NCBI RefSeq assembly: GCF_000472925.1
Contig: NZ_AXAS01000012.1
Span: 143,362 to 207,361 of the forward strand
Source of the DNA: Bradyrhizobium sp. Ec3.3
GTDB taxonomy: Bacteria > Pseudomonadota > Alphaproteobacteria > Rhizobiales > Xanthobacteraceae
Length of the DNA stretch: 64,000 nucleotides
Reading direction: 5' to 3'
Under the pieces are notes generated by a model. The model searched no databases. It saw only the letters and a program-made list of their open reading frames with translations, and was not told where the DNA came from. Below are positions 34,452 through 42,425 of this stretch, in pieces (positions within the stretch are counted from its first letter, which is position 1; every line of letters starts with the position of its first letter). Position numbers and translations under genes: made by a program.

Positions 34452-35300
34452 TCAATTACAGGGCTTCGTGTCCTTGACGTCGAACTTGCCGAGCGCGCCG
34501 GAAATCACGAAATCATTGTAGTCGAGCACCAGCGCGCGGGAGACGCCGTTTTCGTAGAGTTCGAACGACATCGCGTAGACGGGCGTCTGCTCACCCTCTT
34601 TCTGCTGGGCTTCGCGGTCGAAATAGCTGACGGTGACCGGCCAGCGCGTCAGCGACTTCATGTGCTCGTCGGACGTCGACGGATCGGGCGAGGACGCTGC
34701 GCGATCGGCCGTGATCGGCTGGCCGATCACGGTCAGCGTGTTGTAGACCTTCTCGCCATTGTCGGAGCCGTCATAGACGGAGAGCTCGAGCAGCGATTTG
34801 CCCTCCTTGGCGGCGGCAATGATGCGCTGGATCTGCTCGGTCGGAAACACAGTCGTGCCGTCGAGCGTGAAATTCTTCGGCACCGGGAGCTTCAATTTGA
34901 CGTTGATGTGGTCGCCATCGCGCTCGGCCGTTCCGTCGACCTGGCTCGAGCCGGTATCGTTCATCCGCGTCTCGATCTTGAAACGATAGCTCTTGCCGGC
35001 CGCGTCTTCCCAGGAATTGGAGCGGAGATCGCTGAGCGTGACCTTGCCCTCGCCGCTGTCGAGCTCGGAAACCTGGCGGAATTCCGACGTGTAGCCCTCG
35101 CAGGAATTGCCGGCGAAATTGTAGAGGATGCGACCGCGCGCGCTGTTGATCGAGTTGGAGCGCGACTTGGCCAGGCTCAGCTCGTACAGGGCCTGGTGCG
35201 AGAGGAAAGGACCATTCGCGGCCTCAGCCCCGCCGGAAGCACCAACAGCAACAGCCGCGAGCGCCATGACACCGAGCGACGTCCGGAAAAGGTGCACCAT
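34452..35300 (-). CDS. eipB: EipB family cell envelope protein (DUF1849)
   Basis: A 282-residue periplasmic protein. Signal peptide LGVMALAAVAVGASGGAEA is followed by a beta-spiral domain: SHQALYELSLAKSRSNSINS, NFAGNSCEGYTSEFRQVS, and a C-terminal VLDYNDFVISGALGKFDVKD ending in DTKPCN. The two cysteines (in NSCEGY and at the penultimate position) match the disulfide of Brucella EipB, which supports envelope integrity under stress. Length agrees with the family. Confidence 0.9.
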   Translation of the reverse strand: MVHLFRTSLGVMALAAVAVGASGGAEAANGPFLSHQALYELSLAKSRSNSINSARGRILYNFAGNSCEGYTSEFRQVSELDSGEGKVTLSDLRSNSWEDAAGKSYRFKIETRMNDTGSSQVDGTAERDGDHINVKLKLPVPKNFTLDGTTVFPTEQIQRIIAAAKEGKSLLELSVYDGSDNGEKVYNTLTVIGQPITADRAASSPDPSTSDEHMKSLTRWPVTVSYFDREAQQKEGEQTPVYAMSFELYENGVSRALVLDYNDFVISGALGKFDVKDTKPCN

Positions 35301-35547
35301 GAATATTCCTTGGGGAAATCGAGATTCGTCATTTTAATGACCGTCGCATTGCGTCGCAACTGCGGCCGCTTCACGGAAAGTTGCGCTTTTTCCCAGAAAA
35401 TCGCTGCCTTGCCTCGGAAAGATGCAACCCTGCCGGGCGCCCGGGCCGCCGCCTCGCCACCTTGCATGTCACTGCACAATCGGCGAAACAGGCGCGCTGG
35501 CCGGCTTGAGGCCGGACAGAATTTCCAGATGACATCGAGGTCGGAAC

Positions 35548-36015
35548 ATGGCGGGCACGGTCGAGCAGAAACTGGCGGAACAGGGCATCAAATTGCACGA
35601 GGCCCCCACCCCCGTGGCCAACTACGTGCCGTTCGTGCGGACCGGCAACCTCCTGTTCGTTTCCGGTCAGGTCTGCTTCGATCCGGCCGGCAAGCTGATC
35701 GCCAAGGGCAAGCTGGGCGCCGGCGTCTCCATCGAAGAGGGCGCGGCGGCGGCGCGCGGCTGTGCCATCAACCTGCTGGCGCAAGTCAAGGCGGCGCTCG
35801 GCGACCTCGACAAGGTCGTGCGCGTGGTGCGGCTCGGCGGTTTCATCAACTCGGCGCCGGATTTCGTCGACGGACCGAAGGTGCTGAACGGCGCCTCCGA
35901 CCTGATGGTCGCGGCCTTCGGCGACAAGGGCCGCCATGCCCGCACCACCGTCGGCGTCGCCTCGCTCCCGGCGGACGCCGCGGTCGAGGTCGAAGGCGTG
36001 TTCGAGGTCGCCTGA
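35548..36015 (+). CDS. RidA family protein (Arg retained)
   Basis: A 155-residue RidA/YjgF homologue of the longer type: LLFVSGQVCFDPAGKLIAKG, AAARGCAINLLAQVKAALGD, and ARTTVGVASLPADAAVEVEG, the last with the active-site-like Arg. It may deaminate 2-aminoacrylate-type intermediates or a relative. It is followed 16 nt later by the phosphodiesterase gene, so they may be cotranscribed. Confidence 0.9.
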   Translation: MAGTVEQKLAEQGIKLHEAPTPVANYVPFVRTGNLLFVSGQVCFDPAGKLIAKGKLGAGVSIEEGAAAARGCAINLLAQVKAALGDLDKVVRVVRLGGFINSAPDFVDGPKVLNGASDLMVAAFGDKGRHARTTVGVASLPADAAVEVEGVFEVA

Positions 36016-36031
36016 GCCGGGAGCAAGAGAC

Positions 36032-36778
36032 GTGCGTGCTCCGGATTGGCTGACTGCGCGGCCGGTCGCCCATCGCGGCCTGCATGACATTTCACGCGGT
36101 ATCGTCGAGAACATGCCGGGCGCGGTGCAGGCTGCGATCGCAGGCAATTTCGCCATCGAGGTCGATATCCAGCTCTCCGCCGACGGCGAAGCCATGGTGC
36201 ATCACGACCATGCGCTCGGTCGACTCACGGAGGGCAACGGCGAGCTGATCGAGAAGACCGCGGCTGAGCTCAGGGCCGTCAAGTTCAAGGACACGTCCGA
36301 GCGGATGATGTCGCTGTCGGACCTCTGCACCATGGTCGCTGGGCGGGTTCCTCTTGTGATCGAGGTGAAGAGCCATTTTGGCGACGACCGCAAGCTCGTG
36401 AAGCGGATGGCGGAGGTGCTCGCCTCCTATGACGGGCCGGCCGTCGGCATGTCCTTCGATCCGGACCAGGTGCTGGCGCTGCGCGAGCTGTTGCCGTCGC
36501 GCCCACGCGGCATCGTCGCGCAGCGGACCTATGAGGACGAGTACTGGGCGAAGCTGACACAAGCCCAGCGCGACAGCATGCTGTACTTGCGCCACGGCTT
36601 TCAGACCCAGCCGAATTTCGTCGCCTTCAAGGTCGACGATCTGCCGGCGCCGGCGCCATGGATCGCGCGCAACGCTTTCGGCTGTGCCCTGCTCGGCTGG
36701 ACCGTGCGCACACCCGAGCAGCGGACGCGGGCTGCGCGGTGTGCGGATCAGATGATCTTTGAGGGGTTCGTGCCGTAG
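36032..36778 (+). CDS. Glycerophosphodiester phosphodiesterase family protein
   Basis: A 248-residue soluble enzyme of the GDPD TIM-barrel family. The catalytic motif starts VAHRGLHDISRGIVENMPGA, with the EVDIQLSADGEAMVHHD block holding metal ligands and the second His, then VPLVIEVKSHFGDD. The substrate is probably a glycerophosphodiester. There is no signal peptide. GTG at 36032 is the first good start, 8 nt after GGGAG; longer readings overlap the RidA gene. Confidence 0.88.
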   Translation: MRAPDWLTARPVAHRGLHDISRGIVENMPGAVQAAIAGNFAIEVDIQLSADGEAMVHHDHALGRLTEGNGELIEKTAAELRAVKFKDTSERMMSLSDLCTMVAGRVPLVIEVKSHFGDDRKLVKRMAEVLASYDGPAVGMSFDPDQVLALRELLPSRPRGIVAQRTYEDEYWAKLTQAQRDSMLYLRHGFQTQPNFVAFKVDDLPAPAPWIARNAFGCALLGWTVRTPEQRTRAARCADQMIFEGFVP

Positions 36779-36790
36779 GGCGCCCCAAAT

Positions 36791-36914
36791 GTCGTCCTGG
36801 CGAAAGCCAGGACCCATAACCACCGAACGCAGTTGGCGCGAAGAACCGGTGGTTGGCGGCGCTGCGCCACAACTTCTCCTTGGGGTAATGGGTCCTGGCT
36901 TTCGCCAGGACGAC
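36791..36914. repeat. Palindromic intergenic repeat family B, copy 2
   Basis: Same arms (gtcgtcctggcg/cgccaggacgac) and terminal GAAA-loop hairpins as 33131-33252, separated from it by 3.5 kb. Confidence 0.85.
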
Positions 36915-37011
36915 TCGCGGATGGAATTGCGTGTCATCCTCGACACCGCATTCGCGCCGCGTCAGTTCCCGCCTCTTGAAGTCGCTGCTGCAATGCACGA
37001 TCTTGGGCGCG

Positions 37012-38253
37012 ATGGCATCATCCGAAATCACGCTCGAGGCCGTACCATCCATTGGCGAAGTGACGCCGGAGGACTGGGACGCTTGCGCCAATCCCGGCAA
37101 GGCCTGCAACGGACATGGCGCAGGAACCTCATCCGAGCTCCCAGGCGATTCCGCCCGACTCTTAAGACCGTCCTATAACCCATTCGTCTCTCACGCCTTT
37201 TTGTCAGCGGCGGAGAATTCGGGTTCAGCGACCGCACGGACCGGCTGGCGACCGCGGCATCTCGTTGCCAGGCTCGATGGCCGCGTCGCGGGCGTCGTGC
37301 CCTGCTATCTGAAATCGCATTCGCAAGGCGAGTACGTCTTCGACCGCGGCTGGGCGGATGCGTATGAGCGCGCCGGCGGGCGCTACTATCCGAAGCTGCA
37401 GGTCTCGGTTCCCTTCACACCGGCGACCGGCCCGCGCCTTCTGATCCGCGATGGCGTCGATCGCGAGCGCATCGCCTCTGCCCTGGCCAGCGGGCTGATC
37501 GCGCTGTGCGGTGTGAGCAAGGCCTCCTCGGTGCACGTCACCTTCGCGCGCGAGGCCGAATGGAAGCTGCTCGCCGAGCACGGCTTCCTGCAACGGACCG
37601 ACCAGCAGTTCCACTGGCACAACGATGGCTTTGCGTCCTTCGACGATTTCCTTGCCACCCTCAATTCGCGCCACCGCAAATCGATCAAGCGCGAGCGGCG
37701 CGACGCACTTGCAGCCGGCATCAGCGTCCACTGGCTCACCGGCAGCGACATCACCGAGGAGGCCTGGGATGCGTTCTTCGACTTCTACATGGAGACCGGC
37801 TCGCGCAAATGGGGCCGGCCATACCTGACCCGCGAATTCTTCTCGCTGATCGGCGACACCATGAGCGACGACGTGGTCCTGGTGATGGCCCGCCGCAATC
37901 ACCGCTGGATCGCGGGCGCCATCAACTTCATCGGCTCGGACACGCTGTTCGGCCGCAACTGGGGCGCGGTCGAGCATCATCCGTTCCTGCATTTCGAGGT
38001 CTGCTACTACCAGGCGATCGACTTTGCGATCAAACACGGCTTGATGCATGTCGAAGCCGGCGCGCAGGGCGACCACAAGATCGCACGCGGCTACCTGCCG
38101 CGAACGACGCATTCGGCGCATTTCATCGCTGACCCCGGCTTGCGCCGTGCCATCGACGATTACCTCAAGCGCGAACGTGCGTATGTCGCGGAAGCCGGCC
38201 GCGAGCTTGCCGAGTTGGGCCCGTTCCGCAAGGGCGCCGAAGAGGCGTCTTGA
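37012..38253 (+). CDS. FemAB/GNAT-like acyltransferase (peptidogalycan biosynthesis family)
   Basis: A 413-residue soluble protein matching the DUF482/peptidogalycan-biosynthesis group of GNAT-fold transferases: YNPFVSHAFLSAAENSGSA, YVFDRGWADAYERAGGRYYP, HRKSIKRERRDALAAGI, and LFGRNWGAVEHHPFLHFEVC with YYQAIDFAIKHGL. Such proteins transfer acyl or aminoacyl groups; the acceptor is uncertain. ATG at 37012 is preferred; an upstream start at 36931 would add 27 residues without conservation. The HIT gene follows 50 nt later. Confidence 0.86.
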   Translation: MASSEITLEAVPSIGEVTPEDWDACANPGKACNGHGAGTSSELPGDSARLLRPSYNPFVSHAFLSAAENSGSATARTGWRPRHLVARLDGRVAGVVPCYLKSHSQGEYVFDRGWADAYERAGGRYYPKLQVSVPFTPATGPRLLIRDGVDRERIASALASGLIALCGVSKASSVHVTFAREAEWKLLAEHGFLQRTDQQFHWHNDGFASFDDFLATLNSRHRKSIKRERRDALAAGISVHWLTGSDITEEAWDAFFDFYMETGSRKWGRPYLTREFFSLIGDTMSDDVVLVMARRNHRWIAGAINFIGSDTLFGRNWGAVEHHPFLHFEVCYYQAIDFAIKHGLMHVEAGAQGDHKIARGYLPRTTHSAHFIADPGLRRAIDDYLKRERAYVAEAGRELAELGPFRKGAEEAS

Positions 38254-38303
38254 CGCCTTCTTAGAGGTGATGACAGTAAGGCCGCAACTTCAGGAGCAGC
38301 CGC

Positions 38304-38732
38304 ATGACCGCCTACGATCCCAACAATGTCTTCGCGAAAATCCTGCGCGGCGAATTCCCCTGCTACAAGGTCTATGAGGACGAGCACGTGCTCGCGTTCC
38401 TCGACATCATGCCGCGCTCGCCCGGCCATACGCTTGTCGTCCCGAAAGCCCCGGCCCGCAACATTCTCGACGTCAAGCCGGACGACTACGCCCATGTCGC
38501 GCGTGGCGCGCACAAGATCGCGGCCGCCGCGATGAAGGCCTTCGATGCCGACGGCATCACCGTGCAGCAGTTCAACGAGCCGGCCGGCGGCCAGGTCGTG
38601 TTTCACCTGCACATGCACGTGATGCCGCGCCACGACGGCGTCGCACTGCTGCCGCCCGCGAGCCGCAAGGAAGACGGCAAGGCGCTGGAAGAACACGCGG
38701 CACAGCTGATCGCGGCGCTGAAGACGGGCTAG
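38304..38732 (+). CDS. HIT family protein
   Basis: A 142-residue histidine-triad nucleotide hydrolase/transferase. The N-terminus NVFAKILRGEFPCYKVYEDE and the active site GGQVVFHLHMHVMPR (H-x-H-x-H) are typical. It should act on AMP-type conjugates (Hint group). It probably shares a transcript with the acyltransferase upstream. Confidence 0.94.
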   Translation: MTAYDPNNVFAKILRGEFPCYKVYEDEHVLAFLDIMPRSPGHTLVVPKAPARNILDVKPDDYAHVARGAHKIAAAAMKAFDADGITVQQFNEPAGGQVVFHLHMHVMPRHDGVALLPPASRKEDGKALEEHAAQLIAALKTG

Positions 38733-38741
38733 GTCTTTCCC

Positions 38742-38829
38742 CCGTCATTGCGAGCGAAGCGAAGCAATCCAGACTGCCTCCGCGGAAACACTCTGGATTG
38801 CTTCGTCGCTTCGCTCCTCGCAATGACGG
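38742..38829. repeat. Palindromic intergenic repeat family C, copy 2
   Basis: Arms ccgtcattgcgagcg and its complement at the right end; inner gaagcaatccaga/tctggattgcttc. Located between convergent genes, 9 nt after the HIT stop. Confidence 0.85.
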
Positions 38830-38840
38830 AGGAGAGGACT

Positions 38841-39332
38841 TCATTCCGTCTCGAAATCCCCAGCCTGCGGCGCGGCCAGTGGTGTGAACTCGCAACGGTC
38901 CGGCTTGATGTCGATCAGTGGCGTGTTGTCGATGCAGTCGAGGCCGCGCACCAGGATCGTGTTGCCCTCGATGCCGACCAGCCTGACGATCGAGGTGCCG
39001 ATCGGATTGGGCCGCACCGGCGAGCGCAGCGAGAATGTGCCGCGGGTGTTCTGGTTGTTCTTCGGGCTCTGCAGGATGATGTCGCGACGCGACCGGTCGA
39101 GCCAGTAGAGCACTTCGAGATTGCTGTAGAAGTCGACGCCCTTGATCGCCGGCACGAAGGGCTCGAAGATCTCCAGCCGGCACACCGGGCCGTCATGCCG
39201 CCCCTGCCGCGGCGTCTCCAGCCGGGAGGTCCAGGGCGTGCGGATCCGGCCGATGAAGACGAGGCCGGCATCCTGCGTCGCCGGCAGCTCGATCGCCACC
39301 TCGCCTTCGCGGAGCTCATTTTCGCGAACCAT
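38841..39332 (-). CDS. trmO: tRNA (N6-threonylcarbamoyladenosine37-N6)-methyltransferase TrmO
   Basis: A 163-residue SAM-dependent enzyme of the TsaA/TrmO family that methylates t6A37 in tRNA-Thr. Signature motifs are FIGRIRTPWTSRLETPRQGR, PVCRLEIFEPFVPAIKGVDF, YSNLEVLYWLDRSRRD, and RGTFSLRSPVRPNPIGTSIV with its RPNPIG core. It shows no neighbour link beyond the azlCD operon upstream. Confidence 0.9.
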   Translation of the reverse strand: MVRENELREGEVAIELPATQDAGLVFIGRIRTPWTSRLETPRQGRHDGPVCRLEIFEPFVPAIKGVDFYSNLEVLYWLDRSRRDIILQSPKNNQNTRGTFSLRSPVRPNPIGTSIVRLVGIEGNTILVRGLDCIDNTPLIDIKPDRCEFTPLAAPQAGDFETE

Positions 39333-39363
39333 TTTGTCTGTTCCTTGCTGTTCGCTGGCGGTT

Positions 39364-39708
39364 TTAGCCCAGCCACCACTTGCCGGCCAGCATGAACAGC
39401 TCGCCGGTGACGACGCCGGCGAAGATCGAGCGGCGGGTCAGCATGAAGACGACGAAGCCCGCGACCACCGCACCATACCGCAAGACATCGGGCACGCTGG
39501 CGAGCGCGCCCGGGGGCTGGACCACGATCTGGGCGATGACGCCGGCCAGGATCGCGGTCGCCACCGCCCTCACCCAGACCAACAGCTCCGAGCCCTCGTC
39601 GATGCCGCCGCCGAACCACAGGCCCAGCATGCGCCATATCTGGTTGGGAATAACGCCGGCGACGAACAGCACGGCGAGCGCATGCCAGTCGCCGAGAAAG
39701 CCACTCAT
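39364..39708 (-). CDS. azlD: AzlD family branched-chain amino acid transport protein
   Basis: A 114-residue membrane protein with three or four helices (ALAVLFVAGVIPNQIWRMLG, AVATAILAGVIAQIVVQPPG, VVAGFVVFMLTRRSIFAGVV). AzlD pairs with AzlC as an exporter of branched-chain amino acids or analogues. Its ATG overlaps the azlC stop as ATGA. Confidence 0.88.
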   Translation of the reverse strand: MSGFLGDWHALAVLFVAGVIPNQIWRMLGLWFGGGIDEGSELLVWVRAVATAILAGVIAQIVVQPPGALASVPDVLRYGAVVAGFVVFMLTRRSIFAGVVTGELFMLAGKWWLG

Positions 39709-40481
39709 GCGCGCGCCTCTCGCCAGAAATGGACGCCATAGGCGATGGTGCCCGCCACGACGCCGCTAACGAGGATGTCGAGGCCGCTGTTCATCTTCGC
39801 GGCCAGCGGATAGAGCACGAGCCCGAGCACCAGCGCGACCACGTCAGCGATCTCGCGGCTGTTGCGCGCGGTCGAGAACAGGAACGACAGCGGGGTGAGC
39901 AGCAAGATCGCCGCGCCCAGCGTCTGCGTGAGGTTGGCGGCGAGGAAATAGCCGACCGTGTTGGCGGTCAGGCACACCGAGACCAGGCCGCAGCCGAGCC
40001 CGTGAACGAAGGCGATGCGCCGCTCGCGCGGCACCTGCGGCAGGAAGCGGTGGCATTCGACCCACAGCGTCACGGCGGTGAGATGCGCCGCGAAGATCAG
40101 CTCGCGCCGTTTTGTCGTCGGCGTGCGCATCAAGGGCAGGACCGACACCACCATTGGAAACAGGCGGATGGCGCTGACAGTCACGGCGATCGCCGACTGG
40201 ATGACGGTCGCCCCGGAGCCGAGCGTGGTGATCAGGATGATCTGCGCCGGCCCCGCCCAGACGAACAGCGTCGATGCCAGCGCCCAGGCCAGGCTGAAAT
40301 GCGTGTCATGCGCCAGCGCCCCGATGCCCAGATAGGTCACGAACAGCACGATGGTGAGGATGGTCTGCGTAATCGAGCGCAGCCCCCACGCAAAGGCGCG
40401 AAAGGCACTGTGCCATTCAGGAGAATCGAGCGGAGGAAGCGCCACGGGGGGTCTTGGCCGGGAGAGGAATCGTGCCTGCAT
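39705..40481 (-). CDS. azlC: AzlC family transporter
   Basis: About 258 residues from the Met at 40481; a longer start at 40541 is possible. Membrane helices include SITQTILTIVLFVTYLGIGA, FSLAWALASTLFVWAGPAQI and ILVSGVVAGTIAYGVHFW. FVWAGPAQIILITTL is the AzlC signature. It forms a two-gene exporter with azlD through an ATGA overlap. Confidence 0.9.
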   Translation of the reverse strand: MQARFLSRPRPPVALPPLDSPEWHSAFRAFAWGLRSITQTILTIVLFVTYLGIGALAHDTHFSLAWALASTLFVWAGPAQIILITTLGSGATVIQSAIAVTVSAIRLFPMVVSVLPLMRTPTTKRRELIFAAHLTAVTLWVECHRFLPQVPRERRIAFVHGLGCGLVSVCLTANTVGYFLAANLTQTLGAAILLLTPLSFLFSTARNSREIADVVALVLGLVLYPLAAKMNSGLDILVSGVVAGTIAYGVHFWREARA

Positions 40482-40551
40482 AACGGGGGATGGGGCGGCG
40501 CGCGTCAAGAAAGCGCGAGGCTGGGCTGGCATGCGCGCCACATTGACACGC

Positions 40552-40674
40552 CGTCATTCCGGGGCGCGCCCCCTTGGGCGCGAGCTATGATGCGCAATTG
40601 CGCATCTGAGAATCCATACTCACGATGGTGGTTATGGATTCCGGGCTCGCCGCTTCGCGGCGCCCCGGAATGAC
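40552..40674. repeat. Palindromic intergenic repeat family A, copy 2 with nested palindrome
   Basis: Arms cgtcattccgggg/ccccggaatgac match the element at 14629-14729. Compared with copy 1 it carries an extra stretch centred on the perfect palindrome tgcgcaattgcgca (40591-40604), as if a smaller palindrome had inserted. The same 14-mer is at 29351-29364. Confidence 0.85.
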
Positions 40675-40689
40675 AGGTGTTGATACCCC

Positions 40690-41667
40690 CTATCCCGTCA
40701 CGCCCCGGTTCTTCAGTACGAAGCAGGCGCCGCCGGCTTTGCGGATGCGGTTGCAGAGATCATCCGCCTCGGGCCGCGTGTCGGCGCCGATGCGCACCTG
40801 GTAGAAGGCGTGCGTGCCGCGGCTGCGCATCACGGACGACAGCAGGCTCGGATCGCGGTCACCGATCACGGCGCTGAGGCGCGTCACCGCGCGGGAATAC
40901 ATCGCCAGCGCCCTGTTGCGGTCGAAGCCTGCAGCGAGCTGCACACCCCAGACTTTTGCGGCGGCAAGCTCCACATGCTGCTCGAGCTCGGCGACGAACG
41001 GGTTTGGCGCGCGCTTCAGGAGCGCCATCAGATCGCGACAGCTCGTCGTCGGCGCATTCGGCGGCCCCTTGCCGGTCGCGCCGGCCTTGGCCCAAGCGTC
41101 GACCGTCGCCCCGGTGATGGCGAAGACGTAGTTGCGAGTCTGCTCCGGCATCGGACCGGTGCCCGCGAGCCATTCCTGCACCCGCCTCGGCCCGGCATTG
41201 TAGGCAGCAGCCGCGAGACCAAGATTGCCGAACTGGTTGCGCAGCTCGTTGAGGAATTCAGCCGATTTCGGCAGCGCCTGCACCGGATTGAAGGGATTAA
41301 GGAGCCCGCGCTCGCTCGCCGTGCCCGGCATGAACTGCGCGATACCCTGCGCACGCTCGCCGCTGCGCGTCACAGGCCCCACCGCGTCGCTCTGGAACCG
41401 GCTCTCCTGCCAGATCACGCGGGCGAAGAATTCCAGCGGCAGATTGGCGTCGCGCGCGGCGGCCTCGATGATCAGGCAGATCGATTCCCGTGTATCGCTC
41501 TCGCGCGCCGCCTCGGCGGGCTTGCCCGGCGGCATCGCGAGCTCCTCGACGCTCGGCACGGCAACATTGGTCTTCGCGGGCGAATTGTCCCATGCCGCTG
41601 CCGGCGCGACCAGGAACAGCGCGGTGGCGGCCTGGCAGAGCGCAAATCGGGCTCGTGTCATCGGCAT
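40690..41667 (-). CDS. Lytic murein transglycosylase (SLT domain)
   Basis: A 325-residue exported peptidoglycan lyase. The signal peptide ARFALCQAATALFLVAPAAA is followed by the SLT domain: PLEFFARVIWQESRFQSDAV (catalytic Glu in WQES), AQGIAQFMPGTASERGL and LGLAAAAYNAGPRRVQEWLA. The C-terminal 100 residues (PNPFVAELEQHVELAAAKVW, then RIGADTRPEADDLCNRIRKA) resemble a SPOR-like fold, which would direct it to septal peptidoglycan. ATG at 41667 or 41661; longer readings run toward the divergent HAD gene. Confidence 0.9.
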   Translation of the reverse strand: MPMTRARFALCQAATALFLVAPAAAWDNSPAKTNVAVPSVEELAMPPGKPAEAARESDTRESICLIIEAAARDANLPLEFFARVIWQESRFQSDAVGPVTRSGERAQGIAQFMPGTASERGLLNPFNPVQALPKSAEFLNELRNQFGNLGLAAAAYNAGPRRVQEWLAGTGPMPEQTRNYVFAITGATVDAWAKAGATGKGPPNAPTTSCRDLMALLKRAPNPFVAELEQHVELAAAKVWGVQLAAGFDRNRALAMYSRAVTRLSAVIGDRDPSLLSSVMRSRGTHAFYQVRIGADTRPEADDLCNRIRKAGGACFVLKNRGVTG

Positions 41668-41747
41668 GGTACCGGCGATATCGGACTTGAACTCGGAGAC
41701 TAAGCGAACTAGCAACTGGCGGCATAATCAACGTAGGCCGGGGCGGA

Positions 41748-42395
41748 ATGGCTACAATCTATTTTGATCTCGACGGCACGCTGACCGATCCGAAGCCCGG
41801 GATCACCCGCTCGATCCAGTATGCGCTGGAACGGCTCGGACAGCACGTCCCGAGCGAGGACGAATTGACCTGGTGTATCGGGCCGCCGCTGCATGCGAGC
41901 CTGAAAAAACTCACCGGAACCGATGAGCTCGCCGACCGGGCCCTGCTGCTCTATCGCGAGCGGTTTGCCGATATCGGCCTGTTCGAGAACGAGGCGTATT
42001 CCGGCATCGAGGAGACTCTATCCACGCTGTCGGCGACGGGCGCGCGCATGTTCGTGGCGACCAGCAAACCGGTCGTCTATGCGAGCCGCATCGTCGATCA
42101 TTTCGGCCTCAAGCGTTATTTCGAGCAGGTGTTCGGATCCGAGCTCGACGGCACCCGCGTCGACAAGGGCGATCTCCTGCGCTACGCCCTCGACACCGCG
42201 AAAGTGGATCCGCAAGCGGCCATCATGATCGGCGACCGCAGCCACGACGTGGTCGGCGCGCGCAAGAACGGCTTGACCGCGATCGGCGTGCTCTACGGCT
42301 ATGGCAGCGAGACCGAGCTCAGGGACGCCGGCGCGCATCATATCTGCGCCGCCCACCCCGAGCTGGTTGCCTACTGCACGACGCGTGCCGCTTGA
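41748..42395 (+). CDS. HAD family hydrolase, phosphoglycolate-phosphatase-like
   Basis: A 215-residue soluble phosphatase. Motif I is IYFDLDGTLTD, motif II VATSKPVVYASRIVD, and motif III/IV IMIGDRSHDVVGARKNG. The cap domain (residues 17-80) is of the Gph type. The substrate could be phosphoglycolate or a similar small phosphate ester. Confidence 0.9.
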   Translation: MATIYFDLDGTLTDPKPGITRSIQYALERLGQHVPSEDELTWCIGPPLHASLKKLTGTDELADRALLLYRERFADIGLFENEAYSGIEETLSTLSATGARMFVATSKPVVYASRIVDHFGLKRYFEQVFGSELDGTRVDKGDLLRYALDTAKVDPQAAIMIGDRSHDVVGARKNGLTAIGVLYGYGSETELRDAGAHHICAAHPELVAYCTTRAA

Positions 42396-42425
42396 ACGTC
42401 CGGCACTGACGCTCTGCATCCCTGG

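Noticed and set aside
34386..36053. A 555-codon plus-strand open frame
   Set aside because: It covers eipB in antisense and RidA in another frame; no domain is recognisable.
27288..40674. Palindromic repeats as a CRISPR array
   Set aside because: The copies are dispersed between genes, with no regular short repeat-spacer pattern and no cas genes.
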